In this document: piece by piece, positions 1 to 5,342 of the stretch
How the letters are laid out: the number at the start of each line of letters is the position of its first letter
Position numbering within the stretch: position 1 is the stretch's first letter
Origin: an uncultured Clostridia bacterium
Lineage (GTDB): Bacteria > Bacillota > Clostridia > Oscillospirales > Acutalibacteraceae
Assembly (NCBI GenBank): GCA_946409885.1
Contig: CAMJYF010000158.1
Span: 1 to 5,491, forward strand
Reading direction: 5' to 3'
Length of the DNA: 5,491 nucleotides
The notes under the pieces: generated by a model
Database searches by the model: none
Seen by the model: the letters and a program-made list of their open reading frames with translations, nothing else
What the model was told of the DNA's origin: nothing
Position numbers and translations under genes: made by a program

Positions 1-360
1 CGTCACAAAAGTCGCCACCTGCAAAGAGGACGGCGTGACTACCTTTACCTGTACCCTCTGCGGTGAGATAAAATCAGAGCCCATCGCCAGAACCACCAAC
101 CACACATGGAATGACGGCAACGTCACAAAAGTCGCCACCTGCAAAGAGGACGGCGTGACTACCTTTACCTGTACCATTTGCGGCGAAACAAAAACGGAGC
201 CCATAGCCCGGATGAAAGAGCATTCGTGGGACGAGGGAAAGGTGACTAAGAAAGCAACGGAGAAGAATGAGGGCGAGATGACCTTCACCTGCACCGTCTG
301 CGGGGCGACAAAGACAGAGCCGATCCCGAAGCTGACCCCCACAAAACCGACACAGAAGCC
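1..360 (+). repeat. Three 120-bp in-frame tandem repeats encoding CxxC modules
   Basis: The period is 120 bp (40 codons). Bases 1-55 and 121-175 are identical. The third unit, from about 241, is diverged but keeps the ACCTxxACCTG-like core and the CxxC codons. The array is cut by the left window edge, so its full copy number is unknown. Confidence 0.85.
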
Positions 361-577
361 CGGCGACGTGGACGGCGATGGCGAGCTTTCCTCCGGCGAC
401 GCGCGGCTGGCGCTGCGGGCCAGCGTGGGGCTGGAAAAGGACATCGTCAAAGGCAGCGCGGCGTATCTGGCGGCGGACGCGGACGGCGACGGGGAAGTCA
501 CCTCCGGCGACGCCCGGCTGATCCTGCGCGCCAGCGTGGGGCTGGAGGACGCGAGCCAATTCGGAAAAAAGTCGTAA
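2..577 (+). CDS. C-terminal part of a CxxC-repeat surface protein with type I dockerin (5' end outside window)
   Basis: The frame is open from the window edge, so the true start lies upstream; an internal GTG at 35 is only a repeat codon. The visible 191 residues contain three 40-residue repeats, each with a CxxC pair (Cys 17/20, 57/60, 97/100), followed by EPIAR-like and H-x-W motifs. A third cysteine (7 and 47) is lost in the last repeat (Glu87). A Thr/Pro/Lys linker (about 106-120) leads to a dockerin: two 12-residue calcium loops of the D-x-D-x-D form (122-133 and 159-170), each followed by the helix motif SGDARLxLRASVGLE. Dockerins bind cohesin modules, so the protein is probably exported and either anchored to a partner or part of an extracellular complex. 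That role is inferred from the family; no catalytic domain is visible. The CxxC repeats resemble those of many large adhesin-like proteins of gut Firmicutes. Repeats 1 and 2 are nearly identical in DNA, a sign of recent duplication or gene conversion. Confidence 0.85.
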   Translation, partial: VTKVATCKEDGVTTFTCTLCGEIKSEPIARTTNHTWNDGNVTKVATCKEDGVTTFTCTICGETKTEPIARMKEHSWDEGKVTKKATEKNEGEMTFTCTVCGATKTEPIPKLTPTKPTQKPGDVDGDGELSSGDARLALRASVGLEKDIVKGSAAYLAADADGDGEVTSGDARLILRASVGLEDASQFGKKS

Positions 578-597
578 GTCGCAAGTCGTAAGTCGTA
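570..597 (+). repeat. Four-copy 7-bp tandem repeat, unit AGTCGTA
   Basis: Units lie at 570-576, 577-583, 584-590 and 591-597. Only the second unit differs, by one base (AGTCGCA). The first unit contains the tail of the dockerin gene and most of its TAA stop (575-577). The array fills most of the 35-bp space before moaC and ends just before the moaC ribosome binding site. Function is unknown; it resembles heptamer short tandem repeats found between genes in some bacteria. Confidence 0.85.
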
Positions 598-612
598 AGA
601 TAAGGTGAACCT

Positions 613-1086
613 ATGGAACTAACGCATCTGGACAAAAACGGCAGCGCCGTGATGGTGGACGTGGGCGGCAAGGACGTGACCCGGCGGGAGGCGCGGGCCT
701 TGGCGCGGGTGCGCATGAAACCGGAGACGCTGCGCACGCTGCTGGCGGGGAACCTGAAAAAGGGCGACGCGCTGGCCACAGCCCGCATCGCCGGGATCAT
801 GGCGGCCAAGCGCACCTTTGAGCTGATCCCCCTGTGCCACAACATCCCCCTTGAGAGCGTGGCGGTCGATTTTGAGGATAACGGAACCGATTGCCTGCTG
901 GTGTACGCCACCCTGCGGTGCAGCTACAAGACGGGCGTGGAGATGGAGGCCCTTACCGCCGTTTCCGTGGCGGCGCTGACCGTGTACGACATGTGCAAGG
1001 CCATCGACAGGGGCATGGCCATCGAGGAGATCCGGCTGCTGGAGAAATCCGGCGGCAAGAGCGGGGAATACCGGTATGAAGGATAG
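613..1086 (+). CDS. moaC: Cyclic pyranopterin monophosphate synthase MoaC
   Basis: MoaC converts the MoaA product (3',8-cyclo-7,8-dihydro-GTP) into cyclic pyranopterin monophosphate, the first stable molybdenum cofactor intermediate, in the cytoplasm. The 157-residue length is normal for the family. The family signature [10 protein letters not shown] is at 71-80 and [20 protein letters not shown] at 106-125, followed by DMCKAID and the C-terminal KSGGKSG (145-151). Residues matching the E. coli active site by position are His76, Glu110, Glu112, Asp126, Lys129 and Lys145, so the enzyme looks intact. The ATG at 613 follows an AAGGTGA ribosome binding site (602-608). The 3' end overlaps moaA by 11 bp, implying translational coupling. 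No separate promoter is evident in the 35 bp upstream, so transcription may come through from the surface-protein gene or start within its end. Confidence 0.97.
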   Translation: MELTHLDKNGSAVMVDVGGKDVTRREARALARVRMKPETLRTLLAGNLKKGDALATARIAGIMAAKRTFELIPLCHNIPLESVAVDFEDNGTDCLLVYATLRCSYKTGVEMEALTAVSVAALTVYDMCKAIDRGMAIEEIRLLEKSGGKSGEYRYEG

Positions 1087-2005
1087 CTACGGGCGGGAGA
1101 TCAACTACCTGCGCGTCTCCGTCACCCAGCGGTGCAATTTCCGCTGCGCCTACTGCGGCGCGGCCGACCCCGACGCGCGGGAGCTGTCGCCGGGGCAGTT
1201 CGCCCTGTTCGCGGCCGCCTTTGCCCGGGCGGGAATCACCAAGATCCGTCTGACCGGGGGCGAACCGCTGATGCGGGAGGATATCGCGGAGATCGCCGCG
1301 GCGGTGCGGGAGGCCGCCCGCCCGGAGACGCTGGCCGTGACCACCAACGGAGTGCTGCTGGCCCAAAAGGCGGCGGCGCTGAAAAAAGCCGGGGTGAACG
1401 CCGTCAACATCAGCATTGACACGCTGGACGGGGACTGCTTCCGCCGCATGACCGGCCGGGACGCGCTGGCGGCAGTGACCGGGGGGCTGGAAACGGCCCT
1501 CGCCCTGGGCTTTGACCGGGTGAAGGTGAACACCGTGCTGCTGCGGGGCGTGAACGACGGCGACGCGGACAGGCTGGTGGCGCTGGCCCGGGATTACCCC
1601 GTGGACGTACGCTTTATTGAGCTGATGCCCACCGGCGGCATGGCGGACTACCGGGAACGGCTGATCCCCTCCGGTGAGCTGCTGGCACGTTTTCCGGGGC
1701 TGGCCCCCGCTCCCGGTGGGGACGGGGTGGCCGTGTGCTACGCGGCGGAGGGCTTTTTGGGCAGGATCGGCTTTATCTCCCCCGTCAGCCAAAAATTCTG
1801 CCACCGCTGCAACCGGCTGCGGCTGCTGGCGGACGGCCGGGTAAAGCCCTGTCTGGGCCAGCCGGACGCCTACGACCTGCTGCCGTACCTGAACGACCCG
1901 GAACGGCTGTATGAGGAAATCTGCCATTGTATACAAAAAAAGCCCGCCGGTCACCACTTTGAACAGGACCGGGGGCTGGACCCCATGAATCGGATCGGAG
2001 GATAA
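1076..2005 (+). CDS. moaA: GTP 3',8-cyclase MoaA (radical SAM)
   Basis: MoaA uses S-adenosylmethionine and two [4Fe-4S] clusters to rearrange GTP for the first step of molybdenum cofactor synthesis. The SAM cluster motif CxxxCxxC is Cys20/Cys24/Cys27, with GGEP at 61-64. The second, substrate-binding cluster is Cys242/Cys245/Cys259 (Cx2Cx13C). Arg13, Arg247 and Arg249 fall at the spacing of the arginines that contact GTP in characterised MoaA. The protein ends in NRIGG, the C-terminal double glycine needed for activity in the family. At 309 residues it is slightly short. The usual YCMP after the first cluster is YCGAAD here. It starts inside moaC with an 11-bp overlap and only a weak GGGGA ribosome binding site (about 1063-1067), consistent with coupled translation. 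A seven-A run (1935-1941) lies near the 3' end. Confidence 0.96.
   Translation: MKDSYGREINYLRVSVTQRCNFRCAYCGAADPDARELSPGQFALFAAAFARAGITKIRLTGGEPLMREDIAEIAAAVREAARPETLAVTTNGVLLAQKAAALKKAGVNAVNISIDTLDGDCFRRMTGRDALAAVTGGLETALALGFDRVKVNTVLLRGVNDGDADRLVALARDYPVDVRFIELMPTGGMADYRERLIPSGELLARFPGLAPAPGGDGVAVCYAAEGFLGRIGFISPVSQKFCHRCNRLRLLADGRVKPCLGQPDAYDLLPYLNDPERLYEEICHCIQKKPAGHHFEQDRGLDPMNRIGG
1997..2001 (+). promoter_or_regulatory. Ribosome binding site of the MOSC gene inside moaA's Gly-Gly codons
   Basis: GGAGG lies 8 bases before the ATG at 2010. It is formed by the GGA GGA codons for moaA's terminal glycines, directly before the TAA at 2003-2005. One stretch therefore serves both as the catalytically important GG tail and as the signal for the next gene, and it fixes the MOSC start. 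Confidence 0.85.
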
Positions 2006-2009
2006 GAAA

Positions 2010-2444
2010 ATGAAAGGAACGGTAGTGGCCGTCAATATCAGCGAAAAAAAGGGCACCCCGAAAAAGACCGTGGAGGAGGGTGTGCTGATCGAGAATTTCG
2101 GCCTGCAGGGCGACGCCCACGCGGGCAAGTGGCGCCGGCAGGTAAGCCTGCTGGGGGTGGAGAGCATTGAAAAGGCAAAGCTGGGCCCCACCAACGGCCT
2201 GTGCCACGGCGTGTTTGCCGAAAACATCACCACAGAGGGCATCGAGCTGTATACTCTGCCCGTGGGCACAAAGCTGCGGGTGGGCGAAAGCCTGCTGGAG
2301 ATCAGCCAGATCGGCAAGGAATGCCACGAGGGCTGCGCCGTCAGCAAGTTAGTGGGCCAGTGCGTCATGCCCCGGGAGGGCGTGTTCGCCGTGGTGCTGC
2401 AGGGCGGCAAGGTCCGCGCCGGGGACGCGATAGAAACCGCCTGA
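2010..2444 (+). CDS. MOSC domain protein, probably molybdenum cofactor-related
   Basis: The 144 residues are a single MOSC domain. They show an N-terminal GxxGDAHAGKW motif (31-41), the QVSLL strand (44-48), FAENITTEGI (69-78), VGTKLRVG (85-92), then IGKECHEGCA (101-110), CVMPREGVFA (118-127) and a closing GGKVRAGD (132-139). MOSC proteins are cytoplasmic sulfur-carrier or cofactor-binding domains, also found in molybdenum cofactor sulfurases and YiiM-type molybdoenzymes. Cys105, Cys109 and Cys118 are candidates for the reactive cysteine; which one acts cannot be told from sequence. In clostridia a stand-alone MOSC protein or a MOSC-MogA fusion often sits beside moaA/moaC, which supports a role in cofactor maturation, but the exact reaction is unknown. 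The start at 2010 is set by GGAGG overlapping the end of moaA; the gap to moaA is 4 bp. Confidence 0.9.
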   Translation: MKGTVVAVNISEKKGTPKKTVEEGVLIENFGLQGDAHAGKWRRQVSLLGVESIEKAKLGPTNGLCHGVFAENITTEGIELYTLPVGTKLRVGESLLEISQIGKECHEGCAVSKLVGQCVMPREGVFAVVLQGGKVRAGDAIETA

Positions 2445-2484
2445 TTCCGCAGACAGGATCATCAGAGACCGACAGGGAGAGCTT

Positions 2485-3966
2485 ATGATAACAAAAGAGG
2501 AATACCGAAAAACAATCGACGACGTGATCGCGCAGGGGCGTTACAAAGCCGACTGGGCGTCGCTTTCGGGGCACAAAACGCCCGCATGGTATTATGAGGG
2601 CAAATTCGGCATTTTCATCCACTGGGGCGTCTACTCCGTGCCGGGGTACGGCAACGAGTGGTACCCCCGCAGCATGTACGACAAAAACAGCCCGGAATTT
2701 GAGCACCACCGCCGCACCTACGGGGACCAGAAGGACTTCGGCTACAAGGATTTTATCCCGCTGTTTACGGCGGAGCGCTTCGACCCGGACGGATGGATCA
2801 GTCTGTTCCGGGAGGCGGGGGCAAGGTTCGTGATGCCTGTGTGCGAGCACCACGACGGCTTTGCCATGTACGATACCGCCTTCAACCGCTGGAACGCCAA
2901 GGCCATGGGCCCCCGCCGGGACGTGGCAATGGAACTGAAGGCCGCCTGCGAAAAGCAGGGGCTGACCTTCTGCGCTTCCAGCCACCGGGCGGAGCACTAC
3001 TTTTTCCTGAACATGGGCCGCACCTTCGACAGCGATGTGAACGACGAGCGCTACGCCGACTTTTACGGCCCCGCCGTGTACCGGCCGGAATTTGACAGCA
3101 GCGTGCTGCACATCACCACCGCGGACGTATACGCCACGGGAGCCAGCGAAGAATGGCTGGAGGACTGGCTGGTGCGCACCTGCGAACTGCTCGACAAACT
3201 GCGGCCTTCGATCCTCTACTTTGACTGGTGGATCCACAACCACAGCTTCAAGCCCTACTTAAAAACCCTGTGCGCTTACTACTACAACCGCGCGGAGGAG
3301 TGGGGCAAGGAAGTGACCATCAATTATAAGCACGAGGCCTTTGCCCCCACCGTGGCCACCTTTGACGTGGAACGGGGCGCGCTGACCGATATCTCCCCCG
3401 TGCCGTGGCAGACGGATACGGCCATCGGCAAGCGCTCCTGGGGTTACCGGCGGGACAACGAATACAAAAGCGCCCGCCAGCTGGTGTGCGACCTGATCGA
3501 CATCGTCAGCAAAAACGGTATGCTGCTGCTCAACGTGGGCCCCAAAGCCGACGGAACCATCACGGAGGAGGAGACCGCCGTGCTGAAGGATATCGGCCGC
3601 TGGATGCGGGCCAACGGCGAGGGCATTTACGGAACCACCTTCTGGAAGCGCTTCGGAGAGGGCGAAACCAACAACGAGGCCGGCTTCTTTAAAGACGGGG
3701 ACGAAAAGGGCTTTACCGCCAAAGACTTCCGTTTTACCTACAAAAACGGCTTCCTTTACGCCTTTCAGATGCGGCCGGACGGAAACGACGCGGCGGTCCT
3801 CTCCCTGCAGAAGAAGACCGCCCAGGATTTTCTGATCCATTCCGTCACGCTGCTTTCCACCGGGGAAAACCTCGCCTTTGACCGCACGGAGGAGGCCCTG
3901 CTCATCCGCGCCAACGGGTGTTTCCGTTCCGATATGCCCCTTTGCTTTAAGATCGAAATCGGATAA
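2485..3966 (+). CDS. Alpha-L-fucosidase, glycoside hydrolase family 29, cytoplasmic
   Basis: GH29 enzymes remove alpha-linked L-fucose from glycans by a retaining mechanism. The 493-residue protein has no signal peptide or membrane segment, so it probably acts inside the cell on imported fucosylated oligosaccharides. The (beta/alpha)8 catalytic domain spans about 30-375. It has FGIFIHWGVYS (41-51) with His46, NEWY (57-60), CEHHDGF (120-126) with His122 and His123, and SHRAEHYFF. The likely nucleophile is Asp247 in ILYFDWWIHN, by position after the strand that carries it in the family. The acid/base is uncertain; Glu296 is one candidate. PWQTDTAIG (about 307-315), SWGY (318-321) and LLNVGPKADG (about 348-357) are family signatures. 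About 385-493 is a smaller beta-rich C-terminal domain. The ATG at 2485 follows GGGAG (2475-2479). The 40-bp gap after the MOSC gene suggests co-transcription, but no shared pathway is evident. Precise linkage specificity cannot be read from sequence. Confidence 0.93.
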   Translation: MITKEEYRKTIDDVIAQGRYKADWASLSGHKTPAWYYEGKFGIFIHWGVYSVPGYGNEWYPRSMYDKNSPEFEHHRRTYGDQKDFGYKDFIPLFTAERFDPDGWISLFREAGARFVMPVCEHHDGFAMYDTAFNRWNAKAMGPRRDVAMELKAACEKQGLTFCASSHRAEHYFFLNMGRTFDSDVNDERYADFYGPAVYRPEFDSSVLHITTADVYATGASEEWLEDWLVRTCELLDKLRPSILYFDWWIHNHSFKPYLKTLCAYYYNRAEEWGKEVTINYKHEAFAPTVATFDVERGALTDISPVPWQTDTAIGKRSWGYRRDNEYKSARQLVCDLIDIVSKNGMLLLNVGPKADGTITEEETAVLKDIGRWMRANGEGIYGTTFWKRFGEGETNNEAGFFKDGDEKGFTAKDFRFTYKNGFLYAFQMRPDGNDAAVLSLQKKTAQDFLIHSVTLLSTGENLAFDRTEEALLIRANGCFRSDMPLCFKIEIG

Positions 3967-3978
3967 CCCCGGCCCGCG

Positions 3979-5007
3979 TTACAGCAGCTCCGCGATCTCC
4001 AGGATCAGCCGCTCGGTCTTTTCCCAGCCCAGGCACGGGTCGGTGATGGATTGGCCGTACACGCCGCCGCCGGGCTTCTGGCAGCCGTCCTCTATGTAGG
4101 ATTCCGTCATCAGGCCGCGCACCAGCTTTTTCAGATCCGGGGACAGGCGCATGCTGTGCAGAATCTCCTTGGCGATGCGGGGCTGCTGGTCCCACTTTTT
4201 GCCGGAATTGGCGTGGTTGGTATCGATGATGACGCCGGGGTTGGCCAGGCCGCTTTTGGCGTACAGCTCGTGCAGCTTCATCAGGTCCTCATAGTGATAG
4301 TTGGCGGCGTTCTGGCCGTTGCGGTCGGTGCTGCCCCGCAGAATGGCGTGGGCCAGCGGGTTGCCCTTGCTGTTGACCTCCCAGTTGGTATACACAAAGG
4401 TGTGGGGGTGCTGGGCGGCGGTGATGGCGTTCATCATCACGGAGAGGTCGCCGCCGGTGGGGTTTTTCATGCCCACGGGGATATCCAGCCCGCTGGCGGT
4501 GAGCCGGTGCTGCTGGTTTTCCACCGAGCGGGCCCCCACCGCCACGTAGGAGAGTACGTCCGACAGGTAGGGGTGGTTTTCCGGGTACAGCATCTCGTCC
4601 GCGCAGGAAAAACCGGTCTCCTCCAGCGCCCGCAGGTGCAGCTTGCGGATGGAGATGACGCCCTTCAGCATATCCGGGTTGGCAACGGGATCCGGCTGGT
4701 GCAGCATGCCCTTATAGCCGTCCCCGGTGGTGCGGGGCTTGTTGGTATAGATGCGGGGGATGATGACGATCTTGTCGCGCACCTGTTCCCGCACCCCCGC
4801 CAGCCGCGAAATGTAATCCAGTACCGCGTCCTCCCGGTCGGCGGAGCAGGGACCGATCACCAGCACAAATTTGTCGCTTTCGCCGCGGAAGATCTTCTGG
4901 ATCTCCGCGTCGTTTTCTTTTTTCCGCGCCGCCGCCTCTTCAGAGACGGGGTACATCTCCTTCACCACGCGGGCGTTGGGCAGTTCCCGTTTGAATTCCA
5001 TGTTCAT
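3979..5007 (-). CDS. 3-deoxy-7-phosphoheptulonate (DAHP) synthase, class I AroFGH type
   Basis: This enzyme condenses phosphoenolpyruvate with erythrose 4-phosphate, the first step of the shikimate pathway to aromatic amino acids. The chosen start at 5007 gives 342 residues, close to E. coli AroG. It is preferred because AAGAGGT (complement of 5015-5021) is correctly spaced before it, whereas the ATG at 5028 has no ribosome binding site. Numbered from that start, the metal ligands are Cys54 (IGPCS), His265 (DTNHANS), Glu302 (MTESYIEDG) and Asp323 (SITDPCLGWE). The substrate-binding KPRTT is at 90-94, with GARSVENQQHR, GMKNPTGGD and LRGS further on. All catalytic elements are present. The N-terminal extension typical of feedback-inhibited forms is there, but which aromatic amino acid inhibits it cannot be told. 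It converges on the fucosidase gene and lies downstream of a probable tyrA, in line with an aromatic amino acid locus. Confidence 0.95.
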   Translation of the reverse strand: MNMEFKRELPNARVVKEMYPVSEEAAARKKENDAEIQKIFRGESDKFVLVIGPCSADREDAVLDYISRLAGVREQVRDKIVIIPRIYTNKPRTTGDGYKGMLHQPDPVANPDMLKGVISIRKLHLRALEETGFSCADEMLYPENHPYLSDVLSYVAVGARSVENQQHRLTASGLDIPVGMKNPTGGDLSVMMNAITAAQHPHTFVYTNWEVNSKGNPLAHAILRGSTDRNGQNAANYHYEDLMKLHELYAKSGLANPGVIIDTNHANSGKKWDQQPRIAKEILHSMRLSPDLKKLVRGLMTESYIEDGCQKPGGGVYGQSITDPCLGWEKTERLILEIAELL

Positions 5008-5031
5008 TGTCGTTACCTCTTGTCTCATTAT

Positions 5032-5054
5032 GTAGCACGGCGCCTTGCGCCGTT
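5032..5054 (+). repeat. REP-like hairpin, family A, copy 1
   Basis: GTAGC is followed by a perfect 6-bp stem ACGGCG (5037-5042), loop CCTTG and CGCCGT (5048-5053). It is an exact 23-bp reverse complement of 5320-5342. On the minus strand it lies 24 bp before the chosen DAHP synthase start, so it falls in that gene's leader. Confidence 0.8.
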
Positions 5055-5061
5055 AGAATCA

Positions 5062-5086
5062 GGTAGCGCGGCACCTCAGTGCCGCT
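5062..5086 (+). repeat. REP-like hairpin, family B, copy 1
   Basis: GGTAGC is followed by a perfect 7-bp stem GCGGCAC (5068-5074), loop CTCA and GTGCCGC (5079-5085). It is an exact 25-bp reverse complement of 5191-5215. It is related to family A: same GTAGC head, similar stem, paired base changes. Confidence 0.8.
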
Positions 5087-5190
5087 CATAGCGCAAACAA
5101 CCTTTTCTGCGAACCTGTTAAAGAACGGTTGCCGTATCATGATGATCGTTTACTGTATTTTGGGGATGATAAAACGTAACTTTCGTTCAT

Positions 5191-5215
5191 AGCGGCACTG
5201 AGGTGCCGCGCTACC
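5191..5215 (-). repeat. REP-like hairpin, family B, copy 2 (inverted)
   Basis: Perfect reverse complement of 5062-5086; read on the minus strand it starts with GGTAGC. The two B copies enclose the AT-richer 104-bp core and could also pair with each other across it. Confidence 0.8.
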
Positions 5216-5226
5216 GGCTGGAATCT

Positions 5227-5239
5227 GTGCCGCGCTGCC
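5227..5239 (-). repeat. Probable decayed half of a family B element
   Basis: GTGCCGCGCTGCC matches the end of the B copy at 5203-5215 (GTGCCGCGCTACC) at 12 of 13 positions, in the same orientation. The change destroys the GTAG head, and the second stem arm is missing. Confidence 0.4.
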
Positions 5240-5246
5240 GATATGC

Positions 5247-5270
5247 GTTGGCATGGCCGCCTTACGCCGG
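5247..5270 (+). repeat. Possible degenerate family A element
   Basis: By eye this aligns to copy A at 5032-5054 with about 19 matching positions and two single-base insertions. It keeps the CGCCTT-x-CGCCG core, but the head is GTTGGC instead of GTAGC and the stem is no longer perfect. It could be an old copy; chance similarity in GC-rich DNA is not excluded. Confidence 0.35.
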
Positions 5271-5286
5271 AGAGTCCGATGGGATA

Positions 5287-5321
5287 TCTTCGCTCTCCGA
5301 ACTCCGCTCTCCGCTCTGCAA
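5287..5321 (-). repeat. Heptamer-periodic tract, plus-strand consensus TCTCCGC
   Basis: Successive 7-mers read TCTTCGC, TCTCCGA, ACTCCGC, TCTCCGC and TCTGCAA. Four share the CTxCG core in register and the last is degenerate. The period equals that of the array at 570-597, though the unit differs. It abuts the outer hairpin at 5320-5342. Confidence 0.6.
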
Positions 5322-5342
5322 CGGCGCAAGGCGCCGTGCTAC
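5320..5342 (-). repeat. REP-like hairpin, family A, copy 2 (inverted)
   Basis: Exact 23-bp reverse complement of 5032-5054. Read on the minus strand it begins GTAGC, and its TAG is the stop codon of the adjacent gene (complement of 5339-5341). With copy 1 it bounds a 311-bp segment (5032-5342). No flanking target duplication is visible. Confidence 0.8.

Larger units (their letters stand above)
5008..5338. other. Intergenic region between probable tyrA and the DAHP synthase gene, packed with palindromic repeats
   Basis: This 331-bp region has no convincing gene. It contains four intact GTAG-headed hairpins in nested inverted pairs, two decayed remnants, a 7-bp-periodic tract, and an AT-richer core of about 100 bp (5087-5190). 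The core is the likely place for the promoter of the minus-strand DAHP synthase gene. A weak match is TTACGT/TACAGT with 16-bp spacing (complement of 5174-5179 and 5152-5157), which is not strong enough to assert. A small dyad AACC-(T)-GTT/AAC-GGTT at 5112-5130 could be an operator or chance. No hairpin is followed by a T-run, so none is a typical intrinsic terminator. No T-box consensus was seen. Confidence 0.7.

Noticed and set aside
953..2410. Long open frame (485 codons) on the minus strand across moaC, moaA and the MOSC gene
   Set aside because: It is antisense to three recognised genes, Pro/Arg/Gln-rich and without motifs; a codon-bias shadow.
5008..5028. Upstream ATG at 5028 as the DAHP synthase start
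   Set aside because: It is preceded by the hairpin and CTACATA with no Shine-Dalgarno, while AAGAGGT is well placed for the ATG at 5007.
4051..5091. Long open frame (346 codons) on the plus strand opposite the DAHP synthase gene
   Set aside because: It is a shadow of the GC-rich antisense gene: hydrophobic low-complexity Val/Gly/His-rich translation, no family motif, no ribosome binding site, while the minus strand carries every catalytic motif of DAHP synthase.
4940..5190. Possible Phe/Tyr-containing leader peptides upstream of the DAHP synthase gene (minus-strand ATGs at 5140 and 5190)
   Set aside because: The frame from 5140 begins MIRQPFFNRF, reminiscent of attenuation leaders, but neither ATG has a ribosome binding site, the 5140 frame runs on into the DAHP synthase gene, and no terminator/antiterminator pair with a T-run follows.
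5032..5342. CRISPR array
   Set aside because: The repeats are inverted pairs of two different sequences with unequal spacing, not regularly spaced direct repeats.
5320..5342. Intrinsic terminator for the probable tyrA gene
   Set aside because: The hairpin follows the stop codon directly but no T-run comes after it on the minus strand; the same hairpin occurs upstream of the next gene, which fits a repeat element better.
5032..5342. Complete insertion sequence
   Set aside because: The segment between the terminal inverted repeats has no transposase-sized frame and no visible target-site duplication.
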